Below, in pieces: positions 22,801 through 36,977 of a stretch of 64,000 bases of DNA (the stretch's first letter is position 1; the number at the start of each line of letters is the position of its first letter). The position numbers were made by a program, and so were the translations under genes. Under the pieces are notes generated by a model. It searched no databases. It was given only the letters and a program-made list of their open reading frames with translations, and was not told where the DNA came from. Source of the stretch: Hofstenia miamia (taxonomy: Eukaryota > Xenacoelomorpha > Acoela > Hofsteniidae); NCBI GenBank assembly GCA_900660155.1, contig CABFPE010000050.1:1785837-1849836 (forward strand). Direction: 5' to 3'.

Positions 22801-25800
22801 GTTTACAAGGCATTATATATTAATGTCAATTGATTGCTATTTTGCATTACTGTGATTAAACTGAACACGGAGGATTATGCAAGTTGTATGTAGTAGTGGG
22901 GATTGCATACGCCAACTGACAGCGGAATTTAGAACCTGCCTCCTATAATTATCATTGCGTCTCATTGTTATGACCTGTTATTATGTACACTTTGGGTTGA
23001 TGCTATGGATTTTATGTGCAGGCTGTACTCTACTAAATCTGGTACAAGACGCTGGACTTTAGCACTGTTTTTCAATCTGCTGGATATCGCTGCCATAAAT
23101 TCATCGATTCTATAAAAGCAATTGAATTCAACTATCAATTGCAGGAAGTTTATATAAACATTGTCAAATGAGCTGGTGGAAGAAAATGCCTTGCATCGCA
23201 AGAGAAGATATTGCTCTGACGACGATAATGATGAAGAACCCTTACCAAAACGAGTCAACTGCCTGATCAAAGTGAAGTTTTCCAAAAATAGGACTATCAC
23301 AAAATGTAGGAAATGCAAGAAACCAGTGTGTGGTCAATGTCAGGTCAAAATTTGTCTGAATTGCGTCTAGCAAAAATACTGCATTTATTATCTTAACAAC
23401 ATTTTAAATATTTGATTTGACCCTATATTAGTTTGTTCAAAATATCTTTCTTTCGTCTATATGCTTAGTTTTGATTGTTAATACACTAGTGCAAAGTGCT
23501 TCTGAAATTTGTTTTCTACGACAATTGACGTCAACAGGGTTTCTAGGTATAAATTGATGTACACTTGAGAAAAATGACTACGGGAATATTTTTTTACATA
23601 ATATAAAACTTCAACCAAAAATATGAAAAGTCATGAAAGCATAAGTGAAATATCCTACGCTAACTCTATTTACTACAAGTATATTTAGTCGAAAACGTCA
23701 ATTGACGTAATCAGGGTTTCTAGTGTTAAACAAAATTGACCTTTATTTCAATTTTGACATTTTTTACTTTTGTTCGCCCTAGTCATAAGATAACCACTTG
23801 GCAAACTCCTCTTCTTTAAATGTTACATTTTAGTAAACAGAGATTGTGTAAGCAACAGCAAGCAAGGATTATATTGTTTGCCTTCTAATTTTTGTTTTTA
23901 AAGCGTACCTAACGAAATTCAAAATCAACCTTTCAATATGCCAAAAAACTGCTCAAATACACATTCTTGTTGATGATAATTTATAATTAAAAAAGAGTAC
24001 ATCTTTTAGATGTGAATGTAAAAAGGCCTTTCAAGGAAAAGCCCCATTATCCAATACAAATCATTACAAAATATATTCACGAACTTGGAAGAGCACTTCA
24101 CTCTCAAATTCACATCTTTTATTACAAAAGAAACAGTTTTGCATTATTGTTGCATCGTGTGTGTTTCCTGCGTATCCAGAAATTCAGGAATATACATAAT
24201 GATTTGCTTGTACAAAAGTTGCATTGCAATTGAATGAGTTTTTGAAATTCCAAAAGTAAAGGCTTCCAACCACACTTTCCAAGAACTTTGATATGACTTT
24301 CATCCCTACATCCGTCGCTATTTGGAAATGCACGATCTAATATCAATCATGGAATTTCAGAAAGTATCATCGACTGTGTGTGCAGTGAAAGGTTTTGCTT
24401 TTTATGAAAGTATGAATTGATTTAGTGATTTCGGCAAAAGTTCTACCAGTTTCACGAGACTCAAGCTCCCAAAACACCGATGCAAGTTTTGCGTATGACG
24501 AAAGTAATTCACGAATAATTTCGTGTCTTACCCAAAATAGGTTTCAATGAAATAAAAAGCTCCCAAAACGACCTAATCGAATATTTGCAATGTAATCCTT
24601 GTTTTCCCAATAGTTAAGGAAGTTATTCCAATACTTGGTTTTTCGCCATTCAAATCAATATCTTTTGATTACCAAGCCTTTAATAATATTTGAATTGCAT
24701 TTAGATAAATCTGCAAAAACAGGCAATATCCTGATCCAAAATACTATTTCTATTAATATTAAACAGGATTGTGGTCAATATGATTTCTGTACGTAGACAA
24801 AAAGGGCATTAAAGCGCGCTGCGTGTCCATTGTGTAGGTAGTAACTAGCTAGGAGCTCTTCTATGATACGCGCAGCGTTACTCAATAGAATACACGGAAT
24901 GGCTTGGAATTAAATTTGGAAATTAAGCGTGCGTTTTTGTATAGCATCCTCCCTCTCTACCGAGACGATGCACAGTTGTATAATCTCGACCCGCATTTGC
25001 GGTAGCGTCTGTTCTTGCCCTTCATTTGTATTACTGTTGTTGAAAATGTGAGAAAAACTTAACAAGGAGCGGCTTTAGAATTTTGAAATAGGGAGCACAT
25101 TCCTGTTTTTGTGTTGAAAAAAAATTATAAATAAGTAATTTTAACTTTTAAATTCTAATTAGATTGTATGCATTACTAACATTAAATTTTGGGGTAAACA
25201 TCAATATGAAATGCATAGAAATGATGTTTGGCAAAATGGGAAATTTCTCAAAAGGGGTCAATGGCCCCCGGGTGCCTCCCCCCTTAAAGCCGCGCCAAAA
25301 TTTAACAGAAATTCTCTGGAATCAGTAGGAGAAAGAACACTTGATTTAATTGGTATAAAGATTTTAAAAGACATACAGAATTGCAACTACGAAGTAATAA
25401 AATTTGTATTCACTGTGATTTAAAACATAGTGAATGCAGAGAAAAAACTCCATCTCAAAAGTTGCAGAAGCCCAATACTTTCTTAATCGTTAGTATTCAA
25501 ATCATTGAACAGACCGTGAAAATTTAGAGTGGAGGCAAACTAATATACGATTTGTACAGAAAGGTTTATTGAAGGCAATAGTAGTTACTTTAAAGGGGGC
25601 GACCCCCAGGATTCCTCTCTCCTGTAGAGACGTTGTTTTAAAACTGTATTTCTGATTTGACTTTTGTGTAGTTTAGACAGAATGTAATTTTGAATATTTA
25701 CGCGAAAATAGCACTGGAGTTAGTGTTGGATGTATTTAATATTCTGATGCAGTTTTGATATATGCATGGTTTACGTTGTCTAAAAATCGAATTATCTGCG

Positions 25801-28800
25801 AATAGTTTCCGCATCGAAAGTCAACGATTGAGTTAAGAAAAGCAGTGATGTTTGCATTTCGCTCAGGGCTAGTGATAGGAAGTCAACCTGGGAATGAGAA
25901 GATTGAAGAGCGAATGAAATTAACGCGAGTGTTTTGAAGGGAATTGTTTGCTTCCACATGACTAAATCCAACTGTCGGTTGTCAATAAGTAAAACAAACA
26001 ACACGGTTTCATCTCACTATTTGACACATATACAACATTAGTCAAACATTCTTTTACAGCATACAAAATATAAGCAATTGAATCCCTAAACAATAAATTC
26101 TACATCTAGGCCAAAATTAATAGTTTTTGAAATGCATTTCGAATTAAAAAATTAAACTTTATACAAAGTCCACACACGAAAAAATGGAACGGAACACTTT
26201 AATTTTTATAAAATAACACAAAAATACTTAAAACATAATTCTAAAAAACACGGTTCTAATCCTTAAATGTTAGAATTAAGTTGTATTAGAAACTTTTAGA
26301 TGTAAATTGTTGATTTGTAAACCAAAACAGAAACAATGAAAGCACTGTAGGTCGAAAAAGAATCCCCACACCCACAGTTAAAGAAACTTGATTTAGTTCT
26401 TTAGGAACAAATTCATCTCACATTGCTTAAAAGAAGCAACTTCCAACAGAAAACTTCGCATAATTCGCAAAATGTGAAGCCTCGGCTTTCGGTTACGCTC
26501 AAACAAAAGTCCCCTTCTATTTTTTCGGAAATGAAAAGACGATACATTGAAGCAATTGCCTAAGGTATTTTTCAATGATTAATGTACCATGGAACAGAAT
26601 CTTCGCAAGAGACAGTCCGTAAGGAGGTCTTGGCAAACAATAGTATCATCTTAATCATTTCTACCTTTCCAAAACTGCACGATCCTGTCATTACACTATT
26701 ATCATAACAAAATGTGAAGGATGATTAAGTCTTGAGAAACTTAGAAGAATTATTATTTTGCACTTATATTTTTATGTATTTTCAACAAGTGTATGTTACG
26801 CAGTCCATAATGAAAGTCACGTTGCGAGAAAATATTTCTGAAGATTGAAAACCTTTGGTAAATTTTCTTACGAAAACCTTTCAGTCATTCCTCTTATAAG
26901 TGACAAATAGTAGGCGTTTCACAACGGCAATGAACCAAGTGAAGTCAAGGTTAGATTAAAAGCTTCAATTGAAAATCACACCTTCTAAACTTCAAGGTAA
27001 ATTTTCAATTTCGTAAATAACTCAGCAGAAATTTAATGGCATTAAGATGTTTTGCACGCTCAAGACGTTAGAACAATTGCGAAAAATTGTCAAAGCCAAG
27101 AACGTGGATCATGTATTGAAAAAGAGCACTTTTTCTGGATAAAAGTAATTGGTAATACATGCACCGATGATCAGGATTGAAATGTTTTAAACAGCATTTG
27201 TTTAAAATTTCTTTCAAACAATGCTTAAAACTGTTTTTTGCAATGCTTTTTACTTGTTGTTTTCAAATTCATGCAGAATTGTATGGAAAGATTGGAAAAT
27301 AATTTTTGGGTTTCGTCCATTCTTATTTTCATAATAGATTTTCTACCAAAAAACCCGCAAAACTTTCGTTTTGTTTTCATGTATCATACGAAAAATTACT
27401 GTTGATAAATTTATCATCATTTAATGTTTGCTACTATATGTGTTTTCAGCAAAATTTTAGTATCTTGAGGTAAATCTGTCTAAGAGCAAAAAAACATTTT
27501 TTTAAACGTTTAAAACGTTTTTTTTTAAAAAAATACACTCTTGCAAATCGTACTGGTGATTGAAATTCTACTGATCTTTTTACAATCTGAAATTGCTAAT
27601 AATCTTTGCTAATATCACTACCATGAAATCTACAATGTTGAACTTATTAAATCTGTCAGNTTTAAACAGCATTTGTTTAAAATTTCTTTCAAACAATGCT
27701 TAAAACTGTTTTTTGCAATGCTTTTTACTTGTTGTTTTCAAATTCATGCAGAATTGTATGGAAAGATTGGAAAATAATTTTTGGGTTTCGTCCATTCTTA
27801 TTTTCATAATAGATTTTCTACCAAAAAACCCGCAAAACTTTCGTTTTGTTTTCATGTATCATACGAAAAATTACTGTTGATAAATTTATCATCATTTAAT
27901 GTTTGCTACTATATGTGTTTTCAGCAAAATTTTAGTATCTTGAGGTAAATCTGTCTAAGAGCAAAAAAACATTTTTTTAAACGTTTAAAACGTTTTTTTT
28001 TAAAAAAATACACTCTTGCAAATCGTACTGGTGATTGAAATTCTACTGATCTTTTTACAATCTGAAATTGCTAATAATCTTTGCTAATATCACTACCATG
28101 AAATCTACAATGTTGAACTTATTAAATTTGTCAGTTGTCAGAAATTATGCAAGATAACACATTATTTTCATTAAACATGTAATCCCAATATAAATTTTAC
28201 CCTAAATGTTGTAAGACAATGTTCAGGTCAATCATGGTCTATTTTAAGTAAAGACTGGGTCAATACATTCATAACTGTTTCCTGAAACTTATAAACGAAT
28301 AAAATTCAACAGCACAAGACTTGGTGGAGATCGTTCATATCAGTGTAGTTACTGGGTCGAATTCGAAAATGGTTGCGTTATTGGTCGGGGTCATGGGTGA
28401 AATTTTCTACCCGATTCCTACTGATTCAAATTTAATGATAGATTTATATACTAAACCCAAAAAGCTATTTTCAGCTAGCAATTCAATTAGTGGATCATGT
28501 CTTATCAAACATATTGACCCACAGGCGCATATTGACGTAACAGGCACATAATTTACTCACAATGTGTCAAAGCACCCAGCATTTGACGGAGCTCGACCTA
28601 CAATTTTTTTTACTACAATTTAATGTTGTAACAATGTATTGATATGTATAATCAATGAAAAGTTTTTAATCAAGCAAAATTGTGAATATAAAACCTAAAG
28701 TTATTAATTTAAAAAATTCTGGAAATTCGGCTTCTTAAGTAAATTTCTATGATTCGTTAACTTTCAAAATTCTGACGGATTTAGTCAAAAAGTTTTGACC

Positions 28801-31800
28801 TGCGGGTTGCGTTGTATTGACTCGTTGCTATCCTTATTTCGTACCGTTATATTCAAATATACGAAAAGCTTCTTAGCATTATATCGAAAGTTTCTTACGA
28901 ATCAAATACGAAATTTTTTTAAAATCGATCAATTTAAGTGTGCAGGAGAAAGAGATACCTGAATTCCATTTGGATAATTCGCTTGTCTATTGAAAACATT
29001 CCCCTGCAATACGTGCCAAAGCCTATACTCTTGTTAAAATTTCAATGGTCTAAATACCATTGCAGTAGAAAAACAAGCATGACTTTGAAGTACTATAAAC
29101 GTCACTTACAAAGGCTGGGATAATGCTTGGATAATTTCCAAAACGACAGTGACATCAATGCACAGGAAGTCTACGGCTTTGTAAGCCTAAACCATTAATA
29201 ACGTATTGATGCAAATGTAAGATTAAAATAATGCAAACTTTGAAGTGAAATCGTCCAAATTAATAGAAGAATCGACACAACAGACGAATTGAACATTTGT
29301 CGACATTGAGCAATAGGATTTTGCAAGTTTTTTGAAGAAATATACTTTCGATGCCAATTTAATTGTGGCTCACATAAATGTTGAAAATACAATAAAATTA
29401 ATATATCTTCGTGAAATTAGGCTCAAAAATAAGAAGAAAACGGCAGTTGACATTGCCAATATACAGTTGTTGTTTTGAAAAGATGTATAAGAATCGATCG
29501 GTAATCATAATCATTAAACAATGACACTAAGCAATATCACGTCTCGATCATAATCATAAAAACTATACTAAATCGATTTATATACGAATAAACTTTAGTG
29601 ACATGTGTAGTGACCCTGCAAAAACAAGCTTTAGCGGGTCTGCAAGTAAGCCCAACGTCAGAAAGAATAACAGCAGCAAGCTGTGTAATCTGATACTGAT
29701 AGGATGATTAACGAAGTTCTATGTTTCGATCAAGAGAGCATTTCTTCATTTTCATGCAAAAATGAGTAGCTTTACTCTGTTTTGTTTAGTTGCTATGAAA
29801 TGTTATCAAATGTGAAAATGATTAGCTAAGTAGATATTTATAAAAGTAAAGTCCCAATAGAAAAGATAAACTACTTTAATTCAATAATAATGGATATACG
29901 TATCTTGCGCTTTATTTTTACATAAAGCTGGCGATATATACATCTGTGTGAGATATAGAATATATGCACTAAAAATTGAACACTTCAACAAATTTTAAGT
30001 TTTTTCTATGAAACCGCGAGTATTTTATTAGTTAAAATTACTTATTGTCGGTGCGCAAGAGGGCTGTAAAGCAAACGTAAAAATTAATAAAAATATTCTG
30101 TATGCAACCTTGCTGATGTTAAGGAATACCTTGACACTAAACAGTAAGGTTTGTGACAAATTTAAGAGAAGTAAATGTACACTAAACTAATGTAAAAAAT
30201 TCCAGATTCCTATTAAATACGTTATCGGATAAATTGATAATCACATGTCCTATACCTGCCAAAACGTCAAAGAAAGCAAATAAATACAAACGTCTTGAAC
30301 TTATATATAAATAACAATGCGCAACTATAATTGGAACTGACAATATACATATACTTCATACAGGTTCGCGCGTACGCCAATATTTGTAAGATTTTGTAGG
30401 AGAAAAATTTATATAAATTTCGAAAATTTTCTACATGTCAGGATAAAAAATGAACACTTCCTAAACCAAAATGTTCATGCAAGAGCAGGTGTCGCATTAG
30501 GGAGAGGCAAATGGGTTACAAGTGCATCATCTGAAAATTTACAGTGAATGATACATAAACTTTTCTAATTATACATTTAGAGGGTTACATTTTATAATAT
30601 AATTTTGACCTTGATTGGTTTTTGCTTAAATTATCATTTCCTTTTTAAATATTCACAACACAAAACAGAAAGTTGCCCCTCCCCCTCAGGTTTAAAAAAC
30701 CCTAAAGCCGCTCGTGTGGAAAAGACTTTGACATTTCCGTAAATATGTAGTTTATAGAACCTTGTATTTATGATTAAATTTTCAAAGAAAATTTCATATG
30801 CAATAGATAATTTAAGGAATTTTTTTATAAATGCACGTCAAGCATTTAAATTATTGCAGAGCCAAATATGCTTCGTAGTAGTATACGCAGAAAAGCTACA
30901 ATAAAAGTCAGCTTTCTGAAGATTTAGAATGTATTATAAAAGGACACAAGATTTTTTTAGGAAAATGAAGCCATTTCATCTGTCATTCTTTTGCCCTATT
31001 TGCAGTACAAACCACTGTCAAAAAGATATTTAAGAAATTTTATTAGATGCATGTTGTAGCAATGTATGTAGAAAATTACACATCGCGGATTATATGTTCT
31101 GTAAATATATTGAGACAGGAGTGTACACAGAGCGAGATATAATGTAGAACAGAGTGCAGATAGGGGTGACTATAATAAAACTGCAGACTTAATGCAACTC
31201 CGACTCTGTTTCGTTAAGCGGTTGAATTCAAAGTGCTTGTAAGAAAGGTTTACCCACCAATGAAATGAAAATGCTTTAATGGGTTTTTAATAAGGCTTAA
31301 TTAAAATAGACAATACGCTTTAAATGGAAGAAATGAATTGTGAAATGAAAGAGTACATGCAGTAAAATTGATATATTTGCTTCATTCGATCAATTGTGAA
31401 AACAAAACAAGTTATGGAGTTAGTATCACAAATCATTGTTTGAAAAAACCAAACGAAAGGTATCCTTTTTTAAAGGAAACATCTTGATTCTCTTGAAAAC
31501 AATTTCCTATTTGACATTTTAGTAGGAGCTAAAAGTGAAAAAAAACTATTGGGCACAATGAAAATTATATTTTTAAGCAGTATTAAAAAACGATATACTT
31601 TTAATTAAAGTTTGATATTGAGATTTTTTCAGTTTCAGCTAAAAGCTTCCATTTGATAACCTTTAGAATAATGCCCATTTTCCGCTTTATACGATAAATT
31701 AATACAAGTCATTGCATTAAACGAAAAACTGGAAAAATGGCGTAAAATTCGTTAAAAATCGAAAAATTGAATTTTCATCAAAAATAATAACACAAATCGT

Positions 31801-34800
31801 TAATTTGTAAATCTCGTGTATGTCGTAGATTTAGAATTGTGAAAATAAAAATAAAACGCTAAAGAAATTAAAATATCAACAGTACAAACCTTGCAAAATA
31901 CACTACATGTAAAAATCATTTAAAACAGTTTATATATTTTATCCACATGTAGGTTTTCAAACATATATTCGACAAAACGCAAATTAACATCATATCAAAT
32001 TAATAGTTTAGTATTTAACTATAAAGATGCCGCAATGTCACTCAGTCGTAACTATGTTTCAATAATTAAAAAAATTAAATTAAAAGAATACCCATGATAA
32101 CTACGAACGACACGCATTGCAATATTGGGTTCGTTACGCACATTCTCAGGTGACGATCCAGTCGATAGTCTCCGACGATGTTTCCTAAATTTCCGGAGAC
32201 CTGGCGTTGGACCATCAGCCTCGAAATCATCCAACTCAGATTCACAGTCTTCCTCCACTATGCTCTCGCATAAGCGCGGTTCACTCATTCGTCCGCGTCC
32301 CACCTTTTTTAAAACACTGTCCGGAACAATCAACATTTTGGGGATATCTAAAAAAACTTCTACATTGGATAGACATGTAAATAAGGGAGGTTATTTTCTT
32401 ATAAAGGAACAAATCGATTAAAATTAATGAATTTACAGACGGATTTAAAGCATGAAAGACTACATATATCCCCATGCAAAACAGTGGCTTCATTAAATTG
32501 AATTTCCGAAGGAAACAAGCGTTCAAAACAATATGTTAGCTAGCGCAAATAATACAAAACGAATTACAAATTACGATATTTATGACGCACAACCAATAAC
32601 ACGTCATAGTCACGAAGCAAAGTTATGTTCTTAGATTAACGTTTGAGTTATAACGTAATAGTTAGAAAACTTAGTTGACAATAACTTCTTGAAGTTAATT
32701 TTGAAAGTGAGTTTTTCACTCAGCTGTTCGAAATTCACAAAGAAATGAACAAACGACTAGAAAGCTAGCTAACATCAATAAAGATTGAAAAGTCAGTTAC
32801 ATTAACAGTTGATTTATTTACCATAAAATGGAATAGCGAAGGACCTATTTTGAACGCGATATAATAACCATGCCTTAATAAATTTTCCAATACTCAAATA
32901 ACCAGTGTACACGTAAATGAGCATGGCTTTTAATGTTATCCACTTATTTCGACACTCATTTAGCAATAGAAAATGTATTAGTAAAGTAACACAATTTCGT
33001 AGTAAAAGCACATTTGTGACGTTTGGGCCTGGGGAGAGTTCATTAAAAAGATGACAACCAAATCATTTTACATCGGTATGTTAATATATCTTGAACATTT
33101 CAAATCATTTTATGCATTAAAACGATTTGTAGTTAAGAAAAAGTTTATTTCAGTGAACTGCGGGAGTTGAGGTTAGTTCAAAATAAATCGTAAAAAGAAT
33201 GCGATTTAATGATTTATAAATAACACGAGCATGTGGAATCAAAGTACAGATGTGCGTACAAATCCTACGCACATCACGTGTATGCGTTTTACTCAATGTT
33301 TTTCTATTGAACCATCCAATAAGAGTGTTCGTCATTTAATGCTTCATCGACTAAGCAATCCTTAAAAATGCAAAAAGCTGGACGTTTTGAAAATCACAAA
33401 ACTCATTATAGTCTAAATACATTTAAAAAATGAATTTTCCAGCCTGGTTGTTGCATTGATTAATCATGATAGAATCGGTATGATCGATGTCCGCTTAATT
33501 AAGCATAAGTTCAATGAAAAAGTCAAAAACTAAAATCCTTCATCATTTTAATAAAATTATTAAATTAATCCGACTTCGACTTGTACATGAAATTTGTGAA
33601 ATATAGAAATTTTACTATTGATAAACTACAATTTGAAGTAAAAATTATGTCGAACTTAATATTTCTCAAATATGAAAGGAGCTCATGATGTAATTTGGAT
33701 GCCATTACAAAGAAATTCACGCTCCTTTGGGATTGGTTAAAACAACTTTTGAAAATGAATGTTTACTTTGATAAAAATGCATTAGAGTATACAATAAGAT
33801 AAAACAAAATTCATTGTTACAAAAATTACAAAAACATGATGGCATTAAAAATTGAAGGCAATAGTTTTAAACGATTAAGCTGGAAAATTAGAGTGTATTT
33901 TGAAATACATTTACCAAAATAATATTGAATATCATGATCATTATATCAGACGACCTTATGCTCCTCAACCGAATAAGTTTTTTTCGCTTTTAAAAGGAGG
34001 ACGTTGAAAAGGAATTGTAAAGTGTATTTGTTTATGGGTGGGTAATAATATAAATATTAGGTTTTTCTGAAAGTTCTTAGCGTTACTTACTTGAAATACA
34101 ATAATAAACTTAAAGTGCTTCTATTTTAAATTTCAATTTTTGCTATATAACTACTAAACAAAAATAAATAATATTCATATTTTAGATATTCGGTTTTCAA
34201 GAATTATATAGAAGAATCAACAGTTAAATGGTGTCTTGATCGATTTATGACCGGACACTTTGATTTGGAACATGAGCATCGAAGTGAAAGACCTTCAAAT
34301 TGGATAATGATTATTTGGCAGCAAAAAAATAAGAAACTAGAATCAGAACTTGCAGAAGAGTTGGACATGTAAAAAAGTAGAGTTCACGATTGCTTAATAT
34401 CACTAGGATACACTTCTCACTATTAAAAACTCTTAACCGAAGATAAAAAATGGAGTTTATGAAATGCGAAAAAATCCTGGTATTTGCCTGATGAGTCTCC
34501 AAAAAAGCAACCAAAACATAATCATTTCAAAAACGCTATGCTTGTGTTTGGCGGGAATATAAAGATATTATTTCCTTAACAATTAAACAATTAATTCGGA
34601 TTTATGCTGTCCATAACTGTCAAATTTGACCTGAGCTTGTAAAGCAAACACAAAGAAAGTCATTAAACAAAATAATCCCAGATCACATGTGTCAAACCAC
34701 CCGAACAAATCTGCCTGAGCTCCGCTCCTTCACTCACCATATATTCATCTGATATTGCTCCATCTGACAACCAATTATGCTGTATTTTACAGAATTCATT

Positions 34801-36939
34801 GCAACGAAAATGCTTCATTGATTTAAGGATCGTTTAAAGGCATGTAAAAAATGTTCTTCTTCAAAGACACTAAAATTTTATGTTGATCGTATTAAAACAT
34901 CATATTTATCACTGTATTGCAGGTAAAACACGCGAAGAACTTTTGGGACAACCTAACACTTACATTCTCGTCTTGTTGCATTACCCATTCCTTTATCAAT
35001 AATTATACAAAACCGTTTACATTGATTATTTTGTTACAGGCAAGGAAACATGGTAGAAACGAGTAGTTCTACGATCTACCTACAAAAACTATAACGCATG
35101 AACTAGAAAAATTTCCAACATTTAAATTGTGTAAAGTATAGCACGAACTTGGTAAAAATAATTCCCAGTCTAGTCACTTCCTACGTAAACTTGAGCGAAA
35201 AACTGCGTTGATAAAAAACATCAACAAAATGCTTTTCAATTTCCTAAAGTACTTATAGTGCGTCATACTTTTTATAAATAAATTGCAGCAATTTTGACGT
35301 TTTATTAAAAAAAATACGTCACTGGGAGAAATACCGACAGCAGCGTGTCATGTTCAATTAGCAGCTGTTTAAATCGAATCCAGGCAATCACTTCAACAAT
35401 TCTCGGCTAGTTGTCAATGACTGACGACATATCACAAAGTAACTTTTTGTTTAACATCAAGGTTCAAAAGGCAATCGGCCTATAGATAATCTGCGATAAG
35501 ATTTTTTAAATCTGTTGTTTTATATATAATATCTGATATAACCTAACTTAGACTACATATCGATCCATAATCTCTACCATAAAAACTCGTGTAGTTTATG
35601 CGGATTTACCCATTCTATTTGTTTTCAATATCCAGGAGTACTATTTGCATATTCGTCACTATGAGACTGCTGCATCGCAAACTTCAAGTTTGAAGTGGAT
35701 ATGAGTAGTATAACCTATTAACAGACAAATAATCAAATGTGAAATTCCACAAGCTTGAAAAACACGTAAAGGTGCTAATACGAAAAGCGAAATTAAGTCG
35801 GACGGAAAATTAATACTTTGACGGCTACTCAAAAACTTTTAGGAGTAAAAGTGAACAAACTAGATTATTTGAAAGTAGGAGCGTTGCTAGTTTATTGATT
35901 TTAGAAAATTTGGGGATTTCAAAGTCAATAGCATTTTTAGTTTGGCGTCCCTATGTCGTACAGACCGGATACAAAATCGAAAAAACCAAAATTTTGTTCA
36001 AATAGGAATTCTATCTAAATCATTTTGTTTAAGAACTTGAAACGGAAAAAATAATCTTATGTATATACTCTATGATAACACGAAAGTTATTTATACTTAA
36101 TAAAAGAAGCTGACTATTATGATTCCACATATGTGCAGGAACACTATGTCGAACGAAAAAAGTTGGATGGAAAATTATTTTTTCCCCAGGTTTAATTACT
36201 CCATGTGACTTTTGACTAGCCCTCTTGTATCAAAATATAAAATTTTCTAAGAACTTTTCATGGATTGTAAATCGCCATTAAGACCCAATTTCCGGCCGAC
36301 ATAAATTCTAAAATATTGAAGAAATCATTTATTTGAAAATAGATTCTAGGTTATATTTACAATAAATATTTTTAATCATTAACACAGTCATAGTGAAACC
36401 ACAATATATAAATTTAACAATTGAAGCATTCTTCTGCTAGCATCAGACACAATCCACAATGGTTCTCATCAATTATAATATTTTGGTGTTCACAAGCCCA
36501 TTTATTTTACTTTGTTAGGCTTTGGAGACAAATCCTGCCTTCTTAATAGATCGTTATTTGATGATGAAGTAGAGGCGCAGGACGCTTTCTGATAAATTTT
36601 GTTGATAGTGAAGCTCCTACGAATTTTTCCAAGTGTTTCTGTCGAATATTTTTTTTTTCCTATATTCCTCATATTTTGCATTAGATTTCAATCATGCGAA
36701 TTTATTTCTCAACTCATCGTTGCTCCTATATTTCTGCATCCTTGGGTCATAATGGTTTCCAGGAGTAGGATTGGTAGCCGTCTGTTTAATTTAATANNNN
36801 NNNNNNNNNNNNNNNNNNNNNNNNNNNNNNNNNNNNNNNNNNNNNNNNNNNNNNNATTTATTTCTCAACTCATCGTTGCTCCTATATTTCTGCATCCTTT
36901 GGTTCATATAGTTTGCAAGAGTCAGAATTGGTAGCCGTC

Positions 36940-36977
<38 letters not shown>

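Larger units (their letters stand above)
20024..23370 (+). pseudogene. piggyBac C transposase, interrupted by a hAT-type insertion
   Basis: It begins [10 protein letters not shown] at 20024; a one-base frame change then leads to the long acidic N-terminal frame from 20083 ([10 protein letters not shown]...). That frame includes [13 protein letters not shown] and stops at 20,569-20,571. Later pieces are [20 protein letters not shown] with LTIDEK (first catalytic Asp), [29 protein letters not shown], and [11 protein letters not shown] at 21,210. There the hAT-type insertion interrupts it. It resumes after 22,995 with VDAMDF and [16 protein letters not shown]. The Cys-rich end is [20 protein letters not shown], with a stop at 23,368-23,370. 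Multiple stops and frame changes make it inactive. Confidence 0.87.
19239..23729 (+). mobile_element. piggyBac element C with nested insertions
   Basis: TTAA lies at 19239-19242 and 23726-23729. The ends are CACTGGAAACCCTGAT (left) and CACTAGAAACCCTGAT (right, reverse complement). Each is followed by the perfect palindrome ACGTCAATTGACGT, at 19285-19298 and 23695-23708. The palindrome lies 42 bp from the left end and 17 bp from the right end. A second degraded copy of the right-end module sits near 23,522-23,548, 177 bp inward. Total length is 4,483 bp, or about 2.7 kb after removing the 1.78-kb insertion at 21213-22994, a normal size for the family. It lies in SNRK intron 9. Confidence 0.88.
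12324..32091. other. SNRK: SNRK intron 9, transposon-rich
   Basis: A 19.8-kb intron. Elements found in it, listed separately, are piggyBac B, a LINE, a hAT-type MITE, piggyBac C with nested insertions, and a GCGGCTTTA MITE-like segment. Between about 28.2 and 32.0 kb I see only AT-rich sequence and one possible solo transposon end near 30,700. Confidence 0.8.

Noticed and set aside
24812-24882. Hairpin with CGCTGCG arms and a let-7-like GTAGGTAGTA word in the loop
   Set aside because: The match to let-7 is poor and sits in the loop rather than the stem. Only about 10 bp pair.
32125-32421. 98-codon plus-strand frame over SNRK exon 9
   Set aside because: Antisense shadow of a supported exon.
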